Source of the DNA: Nitrososphaerota archaeon
GTDB lineage: Archaea > Thermoproteota > Nitrososphaeria > Nitrososphaerales > Nitrosopumilaceae
Length of the DNA: 64,000 nt
Assembly: GCA_028867785.1 (NCBI GenBank)
Contig: JAGWFS010000004.1
Span: 62,001 to 126,000, forward strand
Reading direction: 5' to 3'
The translations under genes were made by a program, and so were the position numbers. A model generated the notes under the pieces. The model was not told the DNA's origin and ran no database searches. It saw nothing but the letters and a program-made list of their open reading frames with translations. This document shows positions 31,970-41,377 of this stretch, piece by piece (the first letter of the stretch is position 1; each line of letters opens with the position of its first letter).

Positions 31970-32695
31970 TTACTTATCTCCGCTTTCAAAATATTTTTCA
32001 ACCAAGGCTTTTCTCTGAATTTCATACACGGTTCTACAGCCGCCGATGGCAGTTTGTAGACATGTCTTGTATTCTTCTGTCGTTAAAATTCCATCAAGTT
32101 GCATCAAAGTAACTTTGCCTACATTTGGCATTATTGCTACTGGCATATCTGCTTGGCCTTCCTGATCTTCCTCATTGTTGACATCCAAGACAATCCTGTC
32201 TGCCACCTTGCCTGCCGCACAGGCAGATACTAGATCTCTCATCGGTATACCTGCATCTGCCAATGCTACTGCGGCTGCATCAAGAGCGGCACATCTAGAG
32301 CCCCCATCAGCTTGGAGAACCTCTACAAAGACATCGATTACAGTCCTTGGAAAATCCTTCAAGATCAGGGCAGGTTGAAGTGCTTCTTTTAGAACTTTGG
32401 ATATCTCAATTTCTCTTCTAGATGGGGCTGGGTTTTTTCTTTCAGTTACAGAAAATGGTGACATGTGATATCTACAACGCAGTATTCCCGTATCCTGATT
32501 TGCCATGTGTTTTGGATGTACATCCCTGGGTCCAAAGACTCCGGCTAGAATCTTGTTTTTGCCAAATTCAATATACGCTGACCCATCAGCGTTCTTTAGA
32601 ACACCAACTTTAATCGAAATATTCCTTAGTTGGTCTACACGTCTACCATCGCATCTAATTCCATCTTCAGTCATTAATTGTGTCATTATTTTCAC
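31970..32695 (-). CDS. rrp41: exosome catalytic subunit Rrp41
   Basis: The 241-residue RNase-PH-fold subunit is the phosphorolytic active subunit of the RNA-degrading exosome. It has DGRRVDQLRN, YIEFGKNKILAGVFGPR and the catalytic ALDAAAVALADAGIPMRD and DMPVAIMP regions. It overlaps rrp4 by 29 bases; ATG 32683 is a possible alternative start. Confidence 0.95.
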   Translation of the reverse strand: MKIMTQLMTEDGIRCDGRRVDQLRNISIKVGVLKNADGSAYIEFGKNKILAGVFGPRDVHPKHMANQDTGILRCRYHMSPFSVTERKNPAPSRREIEISKVLKEALQPALILKDFPRTVIDVFVEVLQADGGSRCAALDAAAVALADAGIPMRDLVSACAAGKVADRIVLDVNNEEDQEGQADMPVAIMPNVGKVTLMQLDGILTTEEYKTCLQTAIGGCRTVYEIQRKALVEKYFESGDK

Positions 32696-33371
32696 CTTCT
32701 GGTACTCCTAGCATGGATTTGACTCTTTCAGTCAAGTTAGGTGTATGCGCTAGGGCATCCACCATTTTTACTGCTTCAATCGCCTTTAATAATCCCTCGG
32801 AATTTTCACACGATACTACTATCCATCCGTTCTGTCCTATTGTTATCATTGCCTTTGTAGCCATTTCTATAGTTTGAATCATAGAACCTCGCTTTCCTAT
32901 CAATCGAGGTACTTTGCTTGGAGATATCTCGATTAGCTCACCTGAATCAATCTTACCAAGATCTCTGTCCTGAACTGTCAGGAGAGGATCTCGCGATCTG
33001 TCAAAATTTGCCACTCTTGCAGCTACCAAGTCTCCTATGTTCAGTCGTTGTTTTAGTTCATCCTTGGTTGGAGAATAGTCCCTGCCAAAGACATCTTGTG
33101 CAGGTAAAAATCCTATGAAACAAGAATTAATGTCAAACTCCCAAGACAATGGCGAAGTGCCAACCACTTTTCCAATTACCAAGTCATTTGTTTTTGGTAC
33201 ATACACGCCTGTTAATGGTATAACTCTTACCGCATTTTCAAAAATTTCCGATATGCCTACGCAAGTAGAAATTATTCTGTCTCCTTCCTGGTACACATTT
33301 TGTTCTGGTCTTAGTGGCCCACTTGCAATGACATCGCCTGGAATAACATATCTTCTTTTTACGTCCATCAT
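32667..33371 (-). CDS. rrp4: exosome RNA-binding subunit Rrp4
   Basis: The 234-residue cap protein has an N-terminal domain (RRYVIPGDVIASGPLRPEQN), a central S1 domain and a C-terminal KH domain (KVPRLIGKRGSMIQTIEMAT). It threads RNA into the Rrp41/42 ring. It overlaps SBDS by 4 bases. Confidence 0.94.
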   Translation of the reverse strand: MMDVKRRYVIPGDVIASGPLRPEQNVYQEGDRIISTCVGISEIFENAVRVIPLTGVYVPKTNDLVIGKVVGTSPLSWEFDINSCFIGFLPAQDVFGRDYSPTKDELKQRLNIGDLVAARVANFDRSRDPLLTVQDRDLGKIDSGELIEISPSKVPRLIGKRGSMIQTIEMATKAMITIGQNGWIVVSCENSEGLLKAIEAVKMVDALAHTPNLTERVKSMLGVPEGENNDTIND

Positions 33372-34054
33372 TTCGAAACCTCAACAGAAGCAGTGCCTTT
33401 TGTTACCGAGCCCAATCTATCGATCACATTTGACCTTGCCGCAGCCGGTATATCTAGTATTACTTTGAGAGATCCGTTTGATTGCCAATCTTCCTTTTTC
33501 AAAGAGCCAAATGACTTTAACACAGAGTAAGATTGGGCCGCAAATTGTGCAGGTACAATAATTTCAAGCAACATGTTTTCAGACTTTAGCGGTATAATGG
33601 GACGAAGTTGTTCAACTATTTCTTTGGTTTGTTCATCTACACTCTTGAATGGATCTATAGAGATTCTGGCATCGTCCATTGCCTGTTCGATTCTCAGCGG
33701 AGGATGTGGAAGGTGAGATCTTGGATCAACAAAGCTTTTTGCTATAAAGTCTACAATTTGTTTACGTTTTTCTGATACCATCTTTCTTCGCTGGTCAGTA
33801 GTAAGATTGAGGTCGCCTTTTTGCAGTATAAGAGTTGCAATAGAATTGGAATCAGTGGTTTTGAATGCCTTCATTAGCTTCTCTGTAGATGCCCTTGTGC
33901 CTTTGTTGGAGTCGGAGTAAATTTCGTCAGAGACTAGAACACCTGAAATTTCCTTTCTTTTACCAAGCTTAAACTCAAGGGCCGGATCTGGCTTGACAAT
34001 AATCTCAAACTTTTCACCTTCCACGGTAAACCTGACCACTGTGACTTTATCCAT
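33368..34054 (-). CDS. sdo1: SBDS/Sdo1 ribosome maturation protein
   Basis: The 228-residue protein has the three SBDS domains: FYSH (about 1-85, KPDPALEFKLGKRKEISGVL), the central helical domain and a ferredoxin-like C-terminus. It helps release anti-association factor aIF6 from the large subunit. It is the first gene of the exosome operon and is divergent from rpoD. Confidence 0.93.
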   Translation of the reverse strand: MDKVTVVRFTVEGEKFEIIVKPDPALEFKLGKRKEISGVLVSDEIYSDSNKGTRASTEKLMKAFKTTDSNSIATLILQKGDLNLTTDQRRKMVSEKRKQIVDFIAKSFVDPRSHLPHPPLRIEQAMDDARISIDPFKSVDEQTKEIVEQLRPIIPLKSENMLLEIIVPAQFAAQSYSVLKSFGSLKKEDWQSNGSLKVILDIPAAARSNVIDRLGSVTKGTASVEVSK

Positions 34055-34141
34055 GTCTGAGAGGTACTCATTATTGGTATTTATCTATACAGAAAAACTC
34101 GCTAGATTTTTATTTGGAATTTCAACCTACACCCGTAAGGT
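34055..34141. promoter_or_regulatory. divergent promoter of exosome and rpoD operons
   Basis: An 87-base AT-rich gap between two outward-pointing operons. TTTTTATTTGG lies about 30 bases before the rpoD TTG; on the other strand AATAAATACC lies about 20-30 bases before the sdo1 ATG. Confidence 0.5.
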
Positions 34142-34777
34142 TTGACTTCTTTTGAAATAATTGAGGAAAGTGAAAACAACATTGTTGTTAAGCTAAAAGG
34201 CGTTCCTCTTCAGTATGCCAACGCACTTAGAAGAATTTGTCTTTCAGGCATACCTACATTTGCAATTGATGACGTCGTGATAATCGAAAACACATCAGTC
34301 TTGGCTGATGAGGGCGTGTCTCACAGACTTGCCATGCTACCATTAAAAACAGACTTGGCCAGATTTGTAGAGCCTTCTGCATGTGATTGCCACAGTGATC
34401 TGGGTTGCAGTCGTTGCAGAGTTTTGATGATGCTAGATTCTGGCAATTCAGATACAACCCGCACTATTACATCGCAAGATCTAAGTTCAGAAGACGAAGT
34501 TGTTAAACCAGTAAATCCCAGCGTTCCCATTGTTGCTCTGGCGCCAGGTCAAAAGCTGAAAGTTGAGGCATATGCCAGACTTGGGCGCGGTAGCGAACAT
34601 GCCAAATGGAACTCTGCAACAGTTGCAGTTCTAACTCAAGGCAACAATGCTGATGAGCACATTCTGGCCATAGAGACTGTAGGAAGCCTTACTGCGGGCC
34701 AGGTAGTCAAAAACGCGGTAGAAGAGTTAGAGAAAAGGCTAGACGAGTTCCAGCAGACAATAGCGGCACTTAGTTGA
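34142..34777 (+). CDS. rpoD: DNA-directed RNA polymerase subunit D
   Basis: The 211-residue homolog of eukaryotic Rpb3 assembles with subunit L in the polymerase platform. It has the PLQYANALRRICLSGIPTFA motif and the Cys cluster CDCHSDLGCSRC. No second Cys cluster of the sulfolobal 3Fe-4S type is present. TTG start at 34142. First gene of the rpoD-rpl18e-rpl13-rps9 operon. Confidence 0.94.
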   Translation: MTSFEIIEESENNIVVKLKGVPLQYANALRRICLSGIPTFAIDDVVIIENTSVLADEGVSHRLAMLPLKTDLARFVEPSACDCHSDLGCSRCRVLMMLDSGNSDTTRTITSQDLSSEDEVVKPVNPSVPIVALAPGQKLKVEAYARLGRGSEHAKWNSATVAVLTQGNNADEHILAIETVGSLTAGQVVKNAVEELEKRLDEFQQTIAALS

Positions 34778-34819
34778 AGCATATATTATATTTGGGTAAA
34801 AATTGGCATAATTACACAC

Positions 34820-35167
34820 ATGACCAATCAAGTCGTTATACAAATGGCAAAAGATCTTCAAGTAGCTTCAAAGAAGAACAAGGCCCCCATTTGGTCAAAG
34901 CTTGCAGAAATGGCATTAAAACCATCCAGAGCAAAAAGAGTGCTCAATCTAGGTCAGATTAACAAATTTGTCAGTGATAATGACATAGTCGTGGTACCAG
35001 GAAAGGTCCTAGGCACTGGAAGTATGTCACACAAGATAACATTATGCTCATTCTCAATTTCAACAACAGGGGCAAAGAAGGTAACACAGTCTGGTGGAAA
35101 GATAATAGACTTTGCACAGCTGATCAAAAGCAACCCAACAGGTAAGGGAGTGAAAATAGTTGGCTAA
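34820..35167 (+). CDS. rpl18e: 50S ribosomal protein L18e (eL18)
   Basis: One hundred and fifteen residues; KNKAPIWSKLAEMALKPSR and the KVLGTGSMSHKITLCSFSIS signature. It overlaps the start of rpl13 by 8 bases. The ATG at 34820 was preferred to the internal Met. Confidence 0.94.
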   Translation: MTNQVVIQMAKDLQVASKKNKAPIWSKLAEMALKPSRAKRVLNLGQINKFVSDNDIVVVPGKVLGTGSMSHKITLCSFSISTTGAKKVTQSGGKIIDFAQLIKSNPTGKGVKIVG

Positions 35168-35636
35168 GCAAGAACAGGCTCAGGTTAAATCAGAGTCAAA
35201 AAGTTCCCAAGACATAATTGTAGACGGTACAAACCAGATTGCGGGAAGACTATGCTCCCATGTTGCAAAGATGCTGATTAATGGTTCAAGAGTTTCAATT
35301 GTCAATTCCGAAAACATCATGTTTAGTGGAAGTAAGGAAATGGTAGTTGAGGAATACAAAAAATTTCTTGAGATAGCAAGTATCAATAATCCCAAGTTTG
35401 GGCCATTCCATCCGCGTCAACCTGATACAATGATCACAAAAATGGTACGCGGAATGCTTCCAAAGAACAAGCCTTCAGGCAAGACAGCACTGAAGAGACT
35501 GCGAGCATACTTGGGGGTTCCAAATGAATTAAAATCAAAAAAGACGACCCAGTTTGAGGATGCAAAAATACGAAAACCCGCTCCGTATTATACTACTCTT
35601 GGAGATTTGTTCAGAACAATGGGGTGGCACGAATAA
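35160..35636 (+). CDS. rpl13: 50S ribosomal protein L13 (uL13)
   Basis: The 158-residue protein starts at a TTG, with a Gln/Lys/Ser-rich extension, then DIIVDGTNQIAGRLCSHVAK, the RGMLPKNKPSGKTALKRLRA signature and KSKKTTQFEDAKIRKP. The N-terminal extension of about 18 residues is longer than in many archaea. The stop overlaps the rps9 start. Confidence 0.94.
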   Translation: MAKQEQAQVKSESKSSQDIIVDGTNQIAGRLCSHVAKMLINGSRVSIVNSENIMFSGSKEMVVEEYKKFLEIASINNPKFGPFHPRQPDTMITKMVRGMLPKNKPSGKTALKRLRAYLGVPNELKSKKTTQFEDAKIRKPAPYYTTLGDLFRTMGWHE

Positions 35637-36079
35637 TGGCAAAGCTTGAAAGTTATTACGCATCAAGAAAGACCGCACGTGCACACGCATTTATCACAAA
35701 AGGAGTAGGCAAGGTAAGAATTAACAATGTGCCAGTAGAAATGATGCAACAAGAGATAGCAAGAGAAATAATCCTTGCCCCTCTTGAAATTACAGGAGAC
35801 CTTAGAAACAGGGTTGACCTCTCTGTCAAGGTGCGAGGCGGAGGATACATGGGGCAATCATATGCCAGCGCAGTTGCAATATCAAGAGCTCTGACTGGAT
35901 GGACTAAGACTAGAAAGGAGCCAAAAGAGCACCCATTTACAAGAACAGTTCGCGAGGATCTAAAAAAGAGGCTATCAGAGTACGATAAACATTTGCTTAG
36001 TGGCGACGATAGGAGAAAAGAACCAAAGAAATTTGGTGGACCTAGCGCCAGAAGAAGAAAACAAAAGTCTTACCGATAG
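35636..36079 (+). CDS. rps9: 30S ribosomal protein S9 (uS9)
   Basis: From ATG 35636 the protein is 147 residues (MAKLESYYASRKTARAHAFI) and ends in the Arg/Lys-rich tail GGPSARRRKQKSYR, which reaches the decoding centre. The ATG overlaps the rpl13 TAA by one base, which fixes this start rather than the GTG at 35624. Confidence 0.94.
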   Translation: MAKLESYYASRKTARAHAFITKGVGKVRINNVPVEMMQQEIAREIILAPLEITGDLRNRVDLSVKVRGGGYMGQSYASAVAISRALTGWTKTRKEPKEHPFTRTVREDLKKRLSEYDKHLLSGDDRRKEPKKFGGPSARRRKQKSYR

Positions 36080-36081
36080 CC

Positions 36082-36807
36082 TTGAAAGCTGTCGTTCTGG
36101 CCGGCGGGCGTGGAACACGGGGAAGACCATTCACTGATTACATCCCAAAGGCAATGATACCGATTGATGGAAAACCGTTAATTGCTCACATTGTCAGGCA
36201 TCTTTCTTCATTTAAAATCATCAGCGAGATAATAGTCCTTGCAGACTTTGACGGACTGGGCAAGCAAATCGAGCGATATTTTGAAAATAACACGGAAATA
36301 AAAAAGCCTCTCAAATTCGTTCAGGATTCACAAAGTGGAACAGGAGGGGATCTAATACACCTAGAAAAAGCATTAGGAAAAGACTCGGAATTTCTGCTAT
36401 GGTTTGTGGACAACCTAACTCCACTTGACATCAGAAACATGCATCAATTTCACATGCAGAAAAGGACTTTGGCTACGATAGCTACAAGAAAATACAGAAA
36501 AGAAGAGACAGGTTATGCCATAGTAGAAGACGGGATCGTGGTGGAATTCAAGGAAAAGCCTACAATAAAACTGGAAATGGCTGAATGTTTGGGAATATAC
36601 ATGCTTGATTCTAGAATACTGAGGATCATCAAGTCAAAAAAGACAAGAAAGCAAGTAAATCTCTCATATGACATACTTCAGTCGCTATCAAAAAAAGGTC
36701 AGATTAGCGCGTATGATATTGGCAAGCAACCTTGGATTGACGTAGATTCCCCAAGTCGTGTTGAAAGGGAAAAAGACTTGGTGGATTCAATAATTAGGAA
36801 GATCTAG
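36082..36807 (+). CDS. sugar-1-phosphate nucleotidyltransferase
   Basis: The 241-residue protein has an NTP-transferase fold with the signature AVVLAGGRGTRGRPFTDYIP and the KAMIPIDGKPLIAHIVRHL motif, and a metal-binding Asp in LLWFVDNLTP. There is no C-terminal left-handed beta-helix, so it makes the nucleotide sugar only. The sugar (mannose or glucose) cannot be told. The TTG start is two bases after the rps9 stop, so it is cotranscribed with ribosomal genes, where rpoN and rpoK often sit in other archaea. Confidence 0.85.
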   Translation: MKAVVLAGGRGTRGRPFTDYIPKAMIPIDGKPLIAHIVRHLSSFKIISEIIVLADFDGLGKQIERYFENNTEIKKPLKFVQDSQSGTGGDLIHLEKALGKDSEFLLWFVDNLTPLDIRNMHQFHMQKRTLATIATRKYRKEETGYAIVEDGIVVEFKEKPTIKLEMAECLGIYMLDSRILRIIKSKKTRKQVNLSYDILQSLSKKGQISAYDIGKQPWIDVDSPSRVEREKDLVDSIIRKI

Positions 36808-37381
36808 GATTAGAAACCTGTTTTTCTTCATACTTTGAAATAGCGTCATTGTGCTTTAGCGTAACCGCAATATCATCAAGGCCTTCAAGAAGAATTTTTT
36901 TCCAATACGGTTCTATGTGAAACTGCAGACTCACATTATCATTTTTCACGGTTTGTTTTTCCAAATCTATTTCGATTTCAGATTTGCTTTCAAACAATTT
37001 CTGTAATGCTTGTTCATCCACGGTTATTGGCAGTATTCCATTTTTGAAGCAGTTGTTATAGAAGATGTCGGCAAAGGATGTGGAGATTATTGCTCTGAAT
37101 CCAAAGTCTAATAGCGCCCAGGCTGCATGCTCCCTGCTTGAACCGCAGCCAAAGTTGTTTCTTGCGAGTAGTATCACAGATCCCTTGTATCTAGAGTCGT
37201 TTAGGACAAAATCTTTGCGCGGTGTTCCGTCTTTCTCGTATCTCCAGTCATAGAAAAGATATTGTCCAAACCCGGTCTTTTGAATTAGTTTTAAAAATTG
37301 TTTTGGGATTATCTGATCCGTATCCACGTTGACCTTGTCAAGTGGAGTTGCAATACTGTAGATTCGCCTGAAAGGTTCCAT
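36794..37381 (-). CDS. leuD: 3-isopropylmalate dehydratase small subunit, bacterial-type
   Basis: The 195-residue swivelling-domain subunit of the leucine-synthesis isomerase. It has VDTDQIIPKQFLK, the NNFGCGSSREHA motif and IFYNNCFKNGILPI. The bacterial-type length (about 200) differs from the archaeal-type subunit at 38863. It lies one base after leuC on the same strand, and converges with the nucleotidyltransferase, overlapping 14 bases. Confidence 0.93.
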   Translation of the reverse strand: MEPFRRIYSIATPLDKVNVDTDQIIPKQFLKLIQKTGFGQYLFYDWRYEKDGTPRKDFVLNDSRYKGSVILLARNNFGCGSSREHAAWALLDFGFRAIISTSFADIFYNNCFKNGILPITVDEQALQKLFESKSEIEIDLEKQTVKNDNVSLQFHIEPYWKKILLEGLDDIAVTLKHNDAISKYEEKQVSNPRSS

Positions 37382-37382
37382 C

Positions 37383-38798
37383 TCAGTTCAAATCCAACTC
37401 TCGTACATCTACAAAGTGTCCTTTGATTGCTGCAGCTGCAGCCATGACAGGGCTAACCAGATGAGTCCTGCCACCAGCACCTTGTCTTCCTTCAAAGTTT
37501 CTATTAGAAGTGCTAGCACATCTCTCCCCTGCAGATAATATGTCAGGGTTCATTCCAAGGCACATGCTACATCCAGATTCTCTCCATTCAAATCCGGCAT
37601 CTTTGAAGATCTTGTCTAGTCCTAGATCTTCTGCCTGTTTCTTTACACGCTGTGATCCTGGTACGACCATCGCCCGAATTTTTTGCGATATTTTCTTACC
37701 CTTGACTACCTTTGCAGCTTCTGTCAAGTCTTCCAATCTTGAATTTGTACAGGAACCGATGAATACCCGATTTAGTTCAATTTCTGTAACCAGAGTTCCC
37801 GGTTTGAGATCCATGTACTGAAGCGCTTTGGCTGCAGCCTTTTCTTCCTCTACGTTTCCTTTTGCATATTCATCGGGAAACGGAATCCTTCCTGTTACAT
37901 CTATAGTCATGGCAGGATTTGTTCCCCAGCTCACCTGTGGCACAATGTCATCCACATGTAATGTAAAGCTCTTGTCAAATCTTGCATTACCATCAGTTTT
38001 CAAGTTCTCTTTCCAGTCCTCAACTAGACTGTCATAATTTTCTGGAATGTATCTTCTACCTCGTAGATAATCAAATGTTTTTTCATCAGGAGCTACGAGT
38101 CCTGCTCTTGCACCACCCTCAATGGACATATTGCATATTGTCATTCGTTGTTCCATGCTTAGCTCTGAAACTGCTTCTCCACGATATTCGAATGCAGTAC
38201 CTGTACCTCCAGCAGTTCCAATTCGCTTTATTATTGAAAGTATTATGTCCTTGGCAGTTATTGCGTGAGAGTTTCTTCTTTTTCCCTCTACTCTGATTTC
38301 GAATGTTTTTGGCTTTTCCATCCATATGCATTGCGTTGCCAAGACGTGCTCTACATCACTTGTACCTATTCCAAAGGCAAGGGCTCCAAAAGCGCCGTGG
38401 GTTGAAGTATGGCTGTCGCCACAGACAATAGTACTGCCCGGCAGAGTTATTCCAAGCTCTGGCCCTATAACATGAACTATGCCTTGATTCGGGCTGTTTA
38501 TGTCAAAAAGCTCTATTCCAAATTCTTTGCAGTTTCTTTCAAGCGCTTTTACCTGCATAGCGGAGGTTTGGTCTACAATGGGCAATGATCTGTTGCTTGT
38601 AGGTACGTTATGATCCATGGTTGCAAAGGTCAGGTCAGTGCGTCTCACTTTTCTCTTGTTTGCACGCAATCCATCAAAGGCCTGTGGTGACGTAACTTCA
38701 TGTACCATATGCCTGTCAACATACAACAGAGAACGGCCATTTCCCTCATCTACTACAGTATGCGCATCCCATATTTTTTCAATCAAGGTCTTTGTCAT
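37383..38798 (-). CDS. leuC: 3-isopropylmalate dehydratase large subunit, bacterial-type
   Basis: The 471-residue [4Fe-4S] aconitase-family subunit has the cluster cysteines in [10 protein letters not shown] and [12 protein letters not shown] and the conserved [20 protein letters not shown]. It isomerises 2- to 3-isopropylmalate. Length and motifs match bacterial LeuC, and it is paired with leuD. Confidence 0.95.
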   Translation of the reverse strand: MTKTLIEKIWDAHTVVDEGNGRSLLYVDRHMVHEVTSPQAFDGLRANKRKVRRTDLTFATMDHNVPTSNRSLPIVDQTSAMQVKALERNCKEFGIELFDINSPNQGIVHVIGPELGITLPGSTIVCGDSHTSTHGAFGALAFGIGTSDVEHVLATQCIWMEKPKTFEIRVEGKRRNSHAITAKDIILSIIKRIGTAGGTGTAFEYRGEAVSELSMEQRMTICNMSIEGGARAGLVAPDEKTFDYLRGRRYIPENYDSLVEDWKENLKTDGNARFDKSFTLHVDDIVPQVSWGTNPAMTIDVTGRIPFPDEYAKGNVEEEKAAAKALQYMDLKPGTLVTEIELNRVFIGSCTNSRLEDLTEAAKVVKGKKISQKIRAMVVPGSQRVKKQAEDLGLDKIFKDAGFEWRESGCSMCLGMNPDILSAGERCASTSNRNFEGRQGAGGRTHLVSPVMAAAAAIKGHFVDVRELDLN

Positions 38799-38862
38799 CT
38801 AATTATTCGCCTCGAATCACAGATATAATGGTATAACAGACAGTTTCCTAACACGTCAGAGC

Positions 38863-39345
38863 CTATGGTTTATAGTTGAACAGTCCGCCTGCGGAAATTA
38901 TTTTTCCTATCAGTTCTGGAAATGGTTTCATTTTGTAGGTCTTGTTTTTTGTCAGGTTTCTTATTTCATTCTTAGATGTCTCTATATCAAGCTGATCTCC
39001 TTCAGAAATGTCTTTGTAAGCGTCTTCTTCCACTTCAATTGGCAGCAAGAATGCCCCATCAACTGCATTTCTGTAAAATATTCTAGCAAATGATATAGCC
39101 ACAACTGCCTTGATTCCAGAATATGATAGAGCTATCGGTGCGTGTTCTCTTGAAGAGCCACAGCCAAAGTTTCTGCCTGCAACTATGAAATCTCCCGGTT
39201 TTACTTTTTTGTGGAAATCTTTGTCAATTCCTTCCATGGCATGTTTTGCGAGCTCGTTGTAATCATGAATTTTAAGATATGGGCCTGGCAATATTACGTC
39301 CGTGTCAATGTTGTCTCGCTCATATTTTATTGCAGAGCCCTTCAT
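38863..39345 (-). CDS. archaeal-type isopropylmalate dehydratase/homoaconitase small subunit
   Basis: From ATG 39345 the protein is 160 residues: MKGSAIKYERDNIDTDVILP, RNFGCGSSREHAPIALSYSG and IFYRNAVDGAFLLPIEVEED. It overlaps the large subunit by four bases (ATGA). It is shorter than the leuD product, as expected for archaeal-type subunits serving leucine or 2-aminoadipate lysine synthesis. Frames extending upstream run through the large-subunit gene and are not the start. Confidence 0.9.
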   Translation of the reverse strand: MKGSAIKYERDNIDTDVILPGPYLKIHDYNELAKHAMEGIDKDFHKKVKPGDFIVAGRNFGCGSSREHAPIALSYSGIKAVVAISFARIFYRNAVDGAFLLPIEVEEDAYKDISEGDQLDIETSKNEIRNLTKNKTYKMKPFPELIGKIISAGGLFNYKP

Positions 39346-40619
39346 TTGAGATCCCTCGGGTCTGTAATCTTTCCTGTCACTGCAGATGCAGCCGCTACAA
39401 GTGGAGAGGCAAGGTATGTTTGCGATTCTACATGGCCCATGCGTCCCGGGAAGTTTCTGTTGGTTGTACTGATACATACTTCGTCTTTTGCCAGAACCCC
39501 CATGTGTGCTCCACAGCAGGCACCACATGTTGGAGGTCCTACCATGACTCCCGCATCCATGAAAATTTTCACCAAGCCTTCATCCATTGCCTTTCTGAAT
39601 ATAGATATAGCGGCAGGAAGTATTTCTGTCCTGATCTTCACAGTTCTTCCCTTGAGAATTTTTGCTGCTGCTCTCAAGTCATCAAGTTTTGCACCAGTAC
39701 ACGATCCTATGTATGCCTTGTCAAGCGGTATTGATGACAATTCACGTGCAGCAGTTACATTTTCAGGCGAAAAAGGCTTGGCCACGGTTGGTTCAAGTTC
39801 AGATATCTCATACTCATAGACTTTGGCATATTGAGCATTGGCATCTCCGTGAATTTCATTGTAGTTGCCAGCTCCACGCTGTGCTAGATAATCTCGTATT
39901 TTTTGATCAGGTTCGATTATTCCACTCTTTGCACCAGCTTCTGTAGTCATATTGGTCAGAGTCAATCGTTCCTCGACAGACATTTCAGAGACACCTGTTC
40001 CCCCAAACTGCATTGTCTTGTATGCAGCTCCATCCGTACCAATGTCTCCAATTATCTTCAATATCAAATCCTTTGCCATTGCATAATCAGGCAATTTTCC
40101 ATTCAGTTTAAAGTACAATGTTTCAGGTACCTTGAACCAGATCTTGCCGTTTAGTAGAACGTATGCTACGTCAGTGTGGCCAAGCCCTGCCGCAAATGCC
40201 CCGAGTGCTCCCGTAGTATTGGTATGCGAATCCCCGCCGACATAAACCTCCCCTGGTAAAACCATTGCTTCCTCGTGAGATAAGGTATGGCATATTCCAT
40301 ACTGCCCCATCCCATATTTGAAATGCTTACTGATGCCATAATCTTTCGTGAATTGCGTTAGCAGTACCACGTTCTGGGCAGATATTTTGTCAGCTGCTGG
40401 CACAAAATGATCTTCTGCAACCCATACTTTTTTCGGATCCCATAGTTTTTCAATTTTCATTCCAGTTTTCTTTAATTTTTCAAATACTGCAATCACGCCT
40501 GGCCCTGACACATCATGCATCATTACTTTGTCCACATTAGCAAATACAACATCGTCTGGCGAAACCTTGTTTTTGCCTGATGCTCTTGCTAGGATCTTTT
40601 CAGTAATATTCAACAGCAT
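39342..40619 (-). CDS. archaeal-type isopropylmalate dehydratase/homoaconitase large subunit
   Basis: The 425-residue aconitase-family subunit has Fe-S ligands in AYIGSCTGAKLDDL and PPTCGACCGAHMGVLA, and VGGDSHTNTTGALGAFAAGL. It is the archaeal HacA/LeuC type, about 45 residues shorter than bacterial LeuC. Because a bacterial-type LeuCD is next door, this pair is more likely the homoaconitase of lysine synthesis; that is an inference. The promoter region is shared with the divergent gene at 40721. Confidence 0.9.
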   Translation of the reverse strand: MLLNITEKILARASGKNKVSPDDVVFANVDKVMMHDVSGPGVIAVFEKLKKTGMKIEKLWDPKKVWVAEDHFVPAADKISAQNVVLLTQFTKDYGISKHFKYGMGQYGICHTLSHEEAMVLPGEVYVGGDSHTNTTGALGAFAAGLGHTDVAYVLLNGKIWFKVPETLYFKLNGKLPDYAMAKDLILKIIGDIGTDGAAYKTMQFGGTGVSEMSVEERLTLTNMTTEAGAKSGIIEPDQKIRDYLAQRGAGNYNEIHGDANAQYAKVYEYEISELEPTVAKPFSPENVTAARELSSIPLDKAYIGSCTGAKLDDLRAAAKILKGRTVKIRTEILPAAISIFRKAMDEGLVKIFMDAGVMVGPPTCGACCGAHMGVLAKDEVCISTTNRNFPGRMGHVESQTYLASPLVAAASAVTGKITDPRDLK

Positions 40620-40720
40620 AAATAGCGTTTTTTAGAAATTAAAACGTTTGCCGAAATGAACTACTCCAAACCTTTACATTCCATCAAAAGCCATTTAAAA
40701 AATAATTGGCATCTGGTCTT

Positions 40721-41329
40721 TTGAAATTGTCATCTTTGATCATATTTGCTTCAATACTCCAGTGTACAGTATATGCACAAGAAGAGTCGGCCCCGCAGAT
40801 CAGGCTGTCAACCAAGGGACTGGCATATGTCAATCTTTCAACCTCCCCAGCGAATCCTGTCTCCGGACAACCTACAATAATTCTTATCCAATTTTTGGAT
40901 CCGCAGAGCAAAGCGCCTAGGGGAGACATTTACTACAGGCTGGTAATAAGAAACGAAACAAGTCCTGTATTTGTGATGCCTGGCGGATCCACAATAGCTG
41001 GAAAGGTAGGCATACCATACCAATTTGACAATCCCGGCAATTACCAAGTTGAGGTTGACCTAAATGACACCGATATCTCAAAGGTTACTACTGCCCCACT
41101 TGACACAGTAACCTTCCCAATTTATGTAACAAAAGGGGAGCCGCAGGAGGATAACCAGACAAGTTTGAATACAACTCAGAGCGGCTCTCCAGTCAATACA
41201 GACACAACCAATACAGGCAATGGACATCTTTTGGTTGATGCAGTACTAGTTGCAATTGCTGCAGGGCTGGCAATATTCATAGTTAGAAGAAAAGTCATTT
41301 CAAGGCAAAGAAACAACCCCTCAGAATGA
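40721..41329 (+). CDS. exported, C-terminally anchored protein
   Basis: From TTG 40721 the protein is 202 residues. It has a signal peptide (LSSLIIFASILQCTVYAQ), a beta-rich domain (LAYVNLSTSPANPVSGQPTI onward), an Asn/Thr/Ser linker with many N-glycosylation sites, and a single C-terminal transmembrane helix (LLVDAVLVAIAAGLAIFIV) before a basic tail. CATTTAAAAA sits 25 bases before this TTG, so the earlier TTG at 40706 is less likely. It is a cell-surface protein of unknown role. Confidence 0.7.
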   Translation: MKLSSLIIFASILQCTVYAQEESAPQIRLSTKGLAYVNLSTSPANPVSGQPTIILIQFLDPQSKAPRGDIYYRLVIRNETSPVFVMPGGSTIAGKVGIPYQFDNPGNYQVEVDLNDTDISKVTTAPLDTVTFPIYVTKGEPQEDNQTSLNTTQSGSPVNTDTTNTGNGHLLVDAVLVAIAAGLAIFIVRRKVISRQRNNPSE

Positions 41330-41377
41330 TGGTTTTCTGGCAGAACGCTAAATAGTAAACTCAATCACGAAACACCA

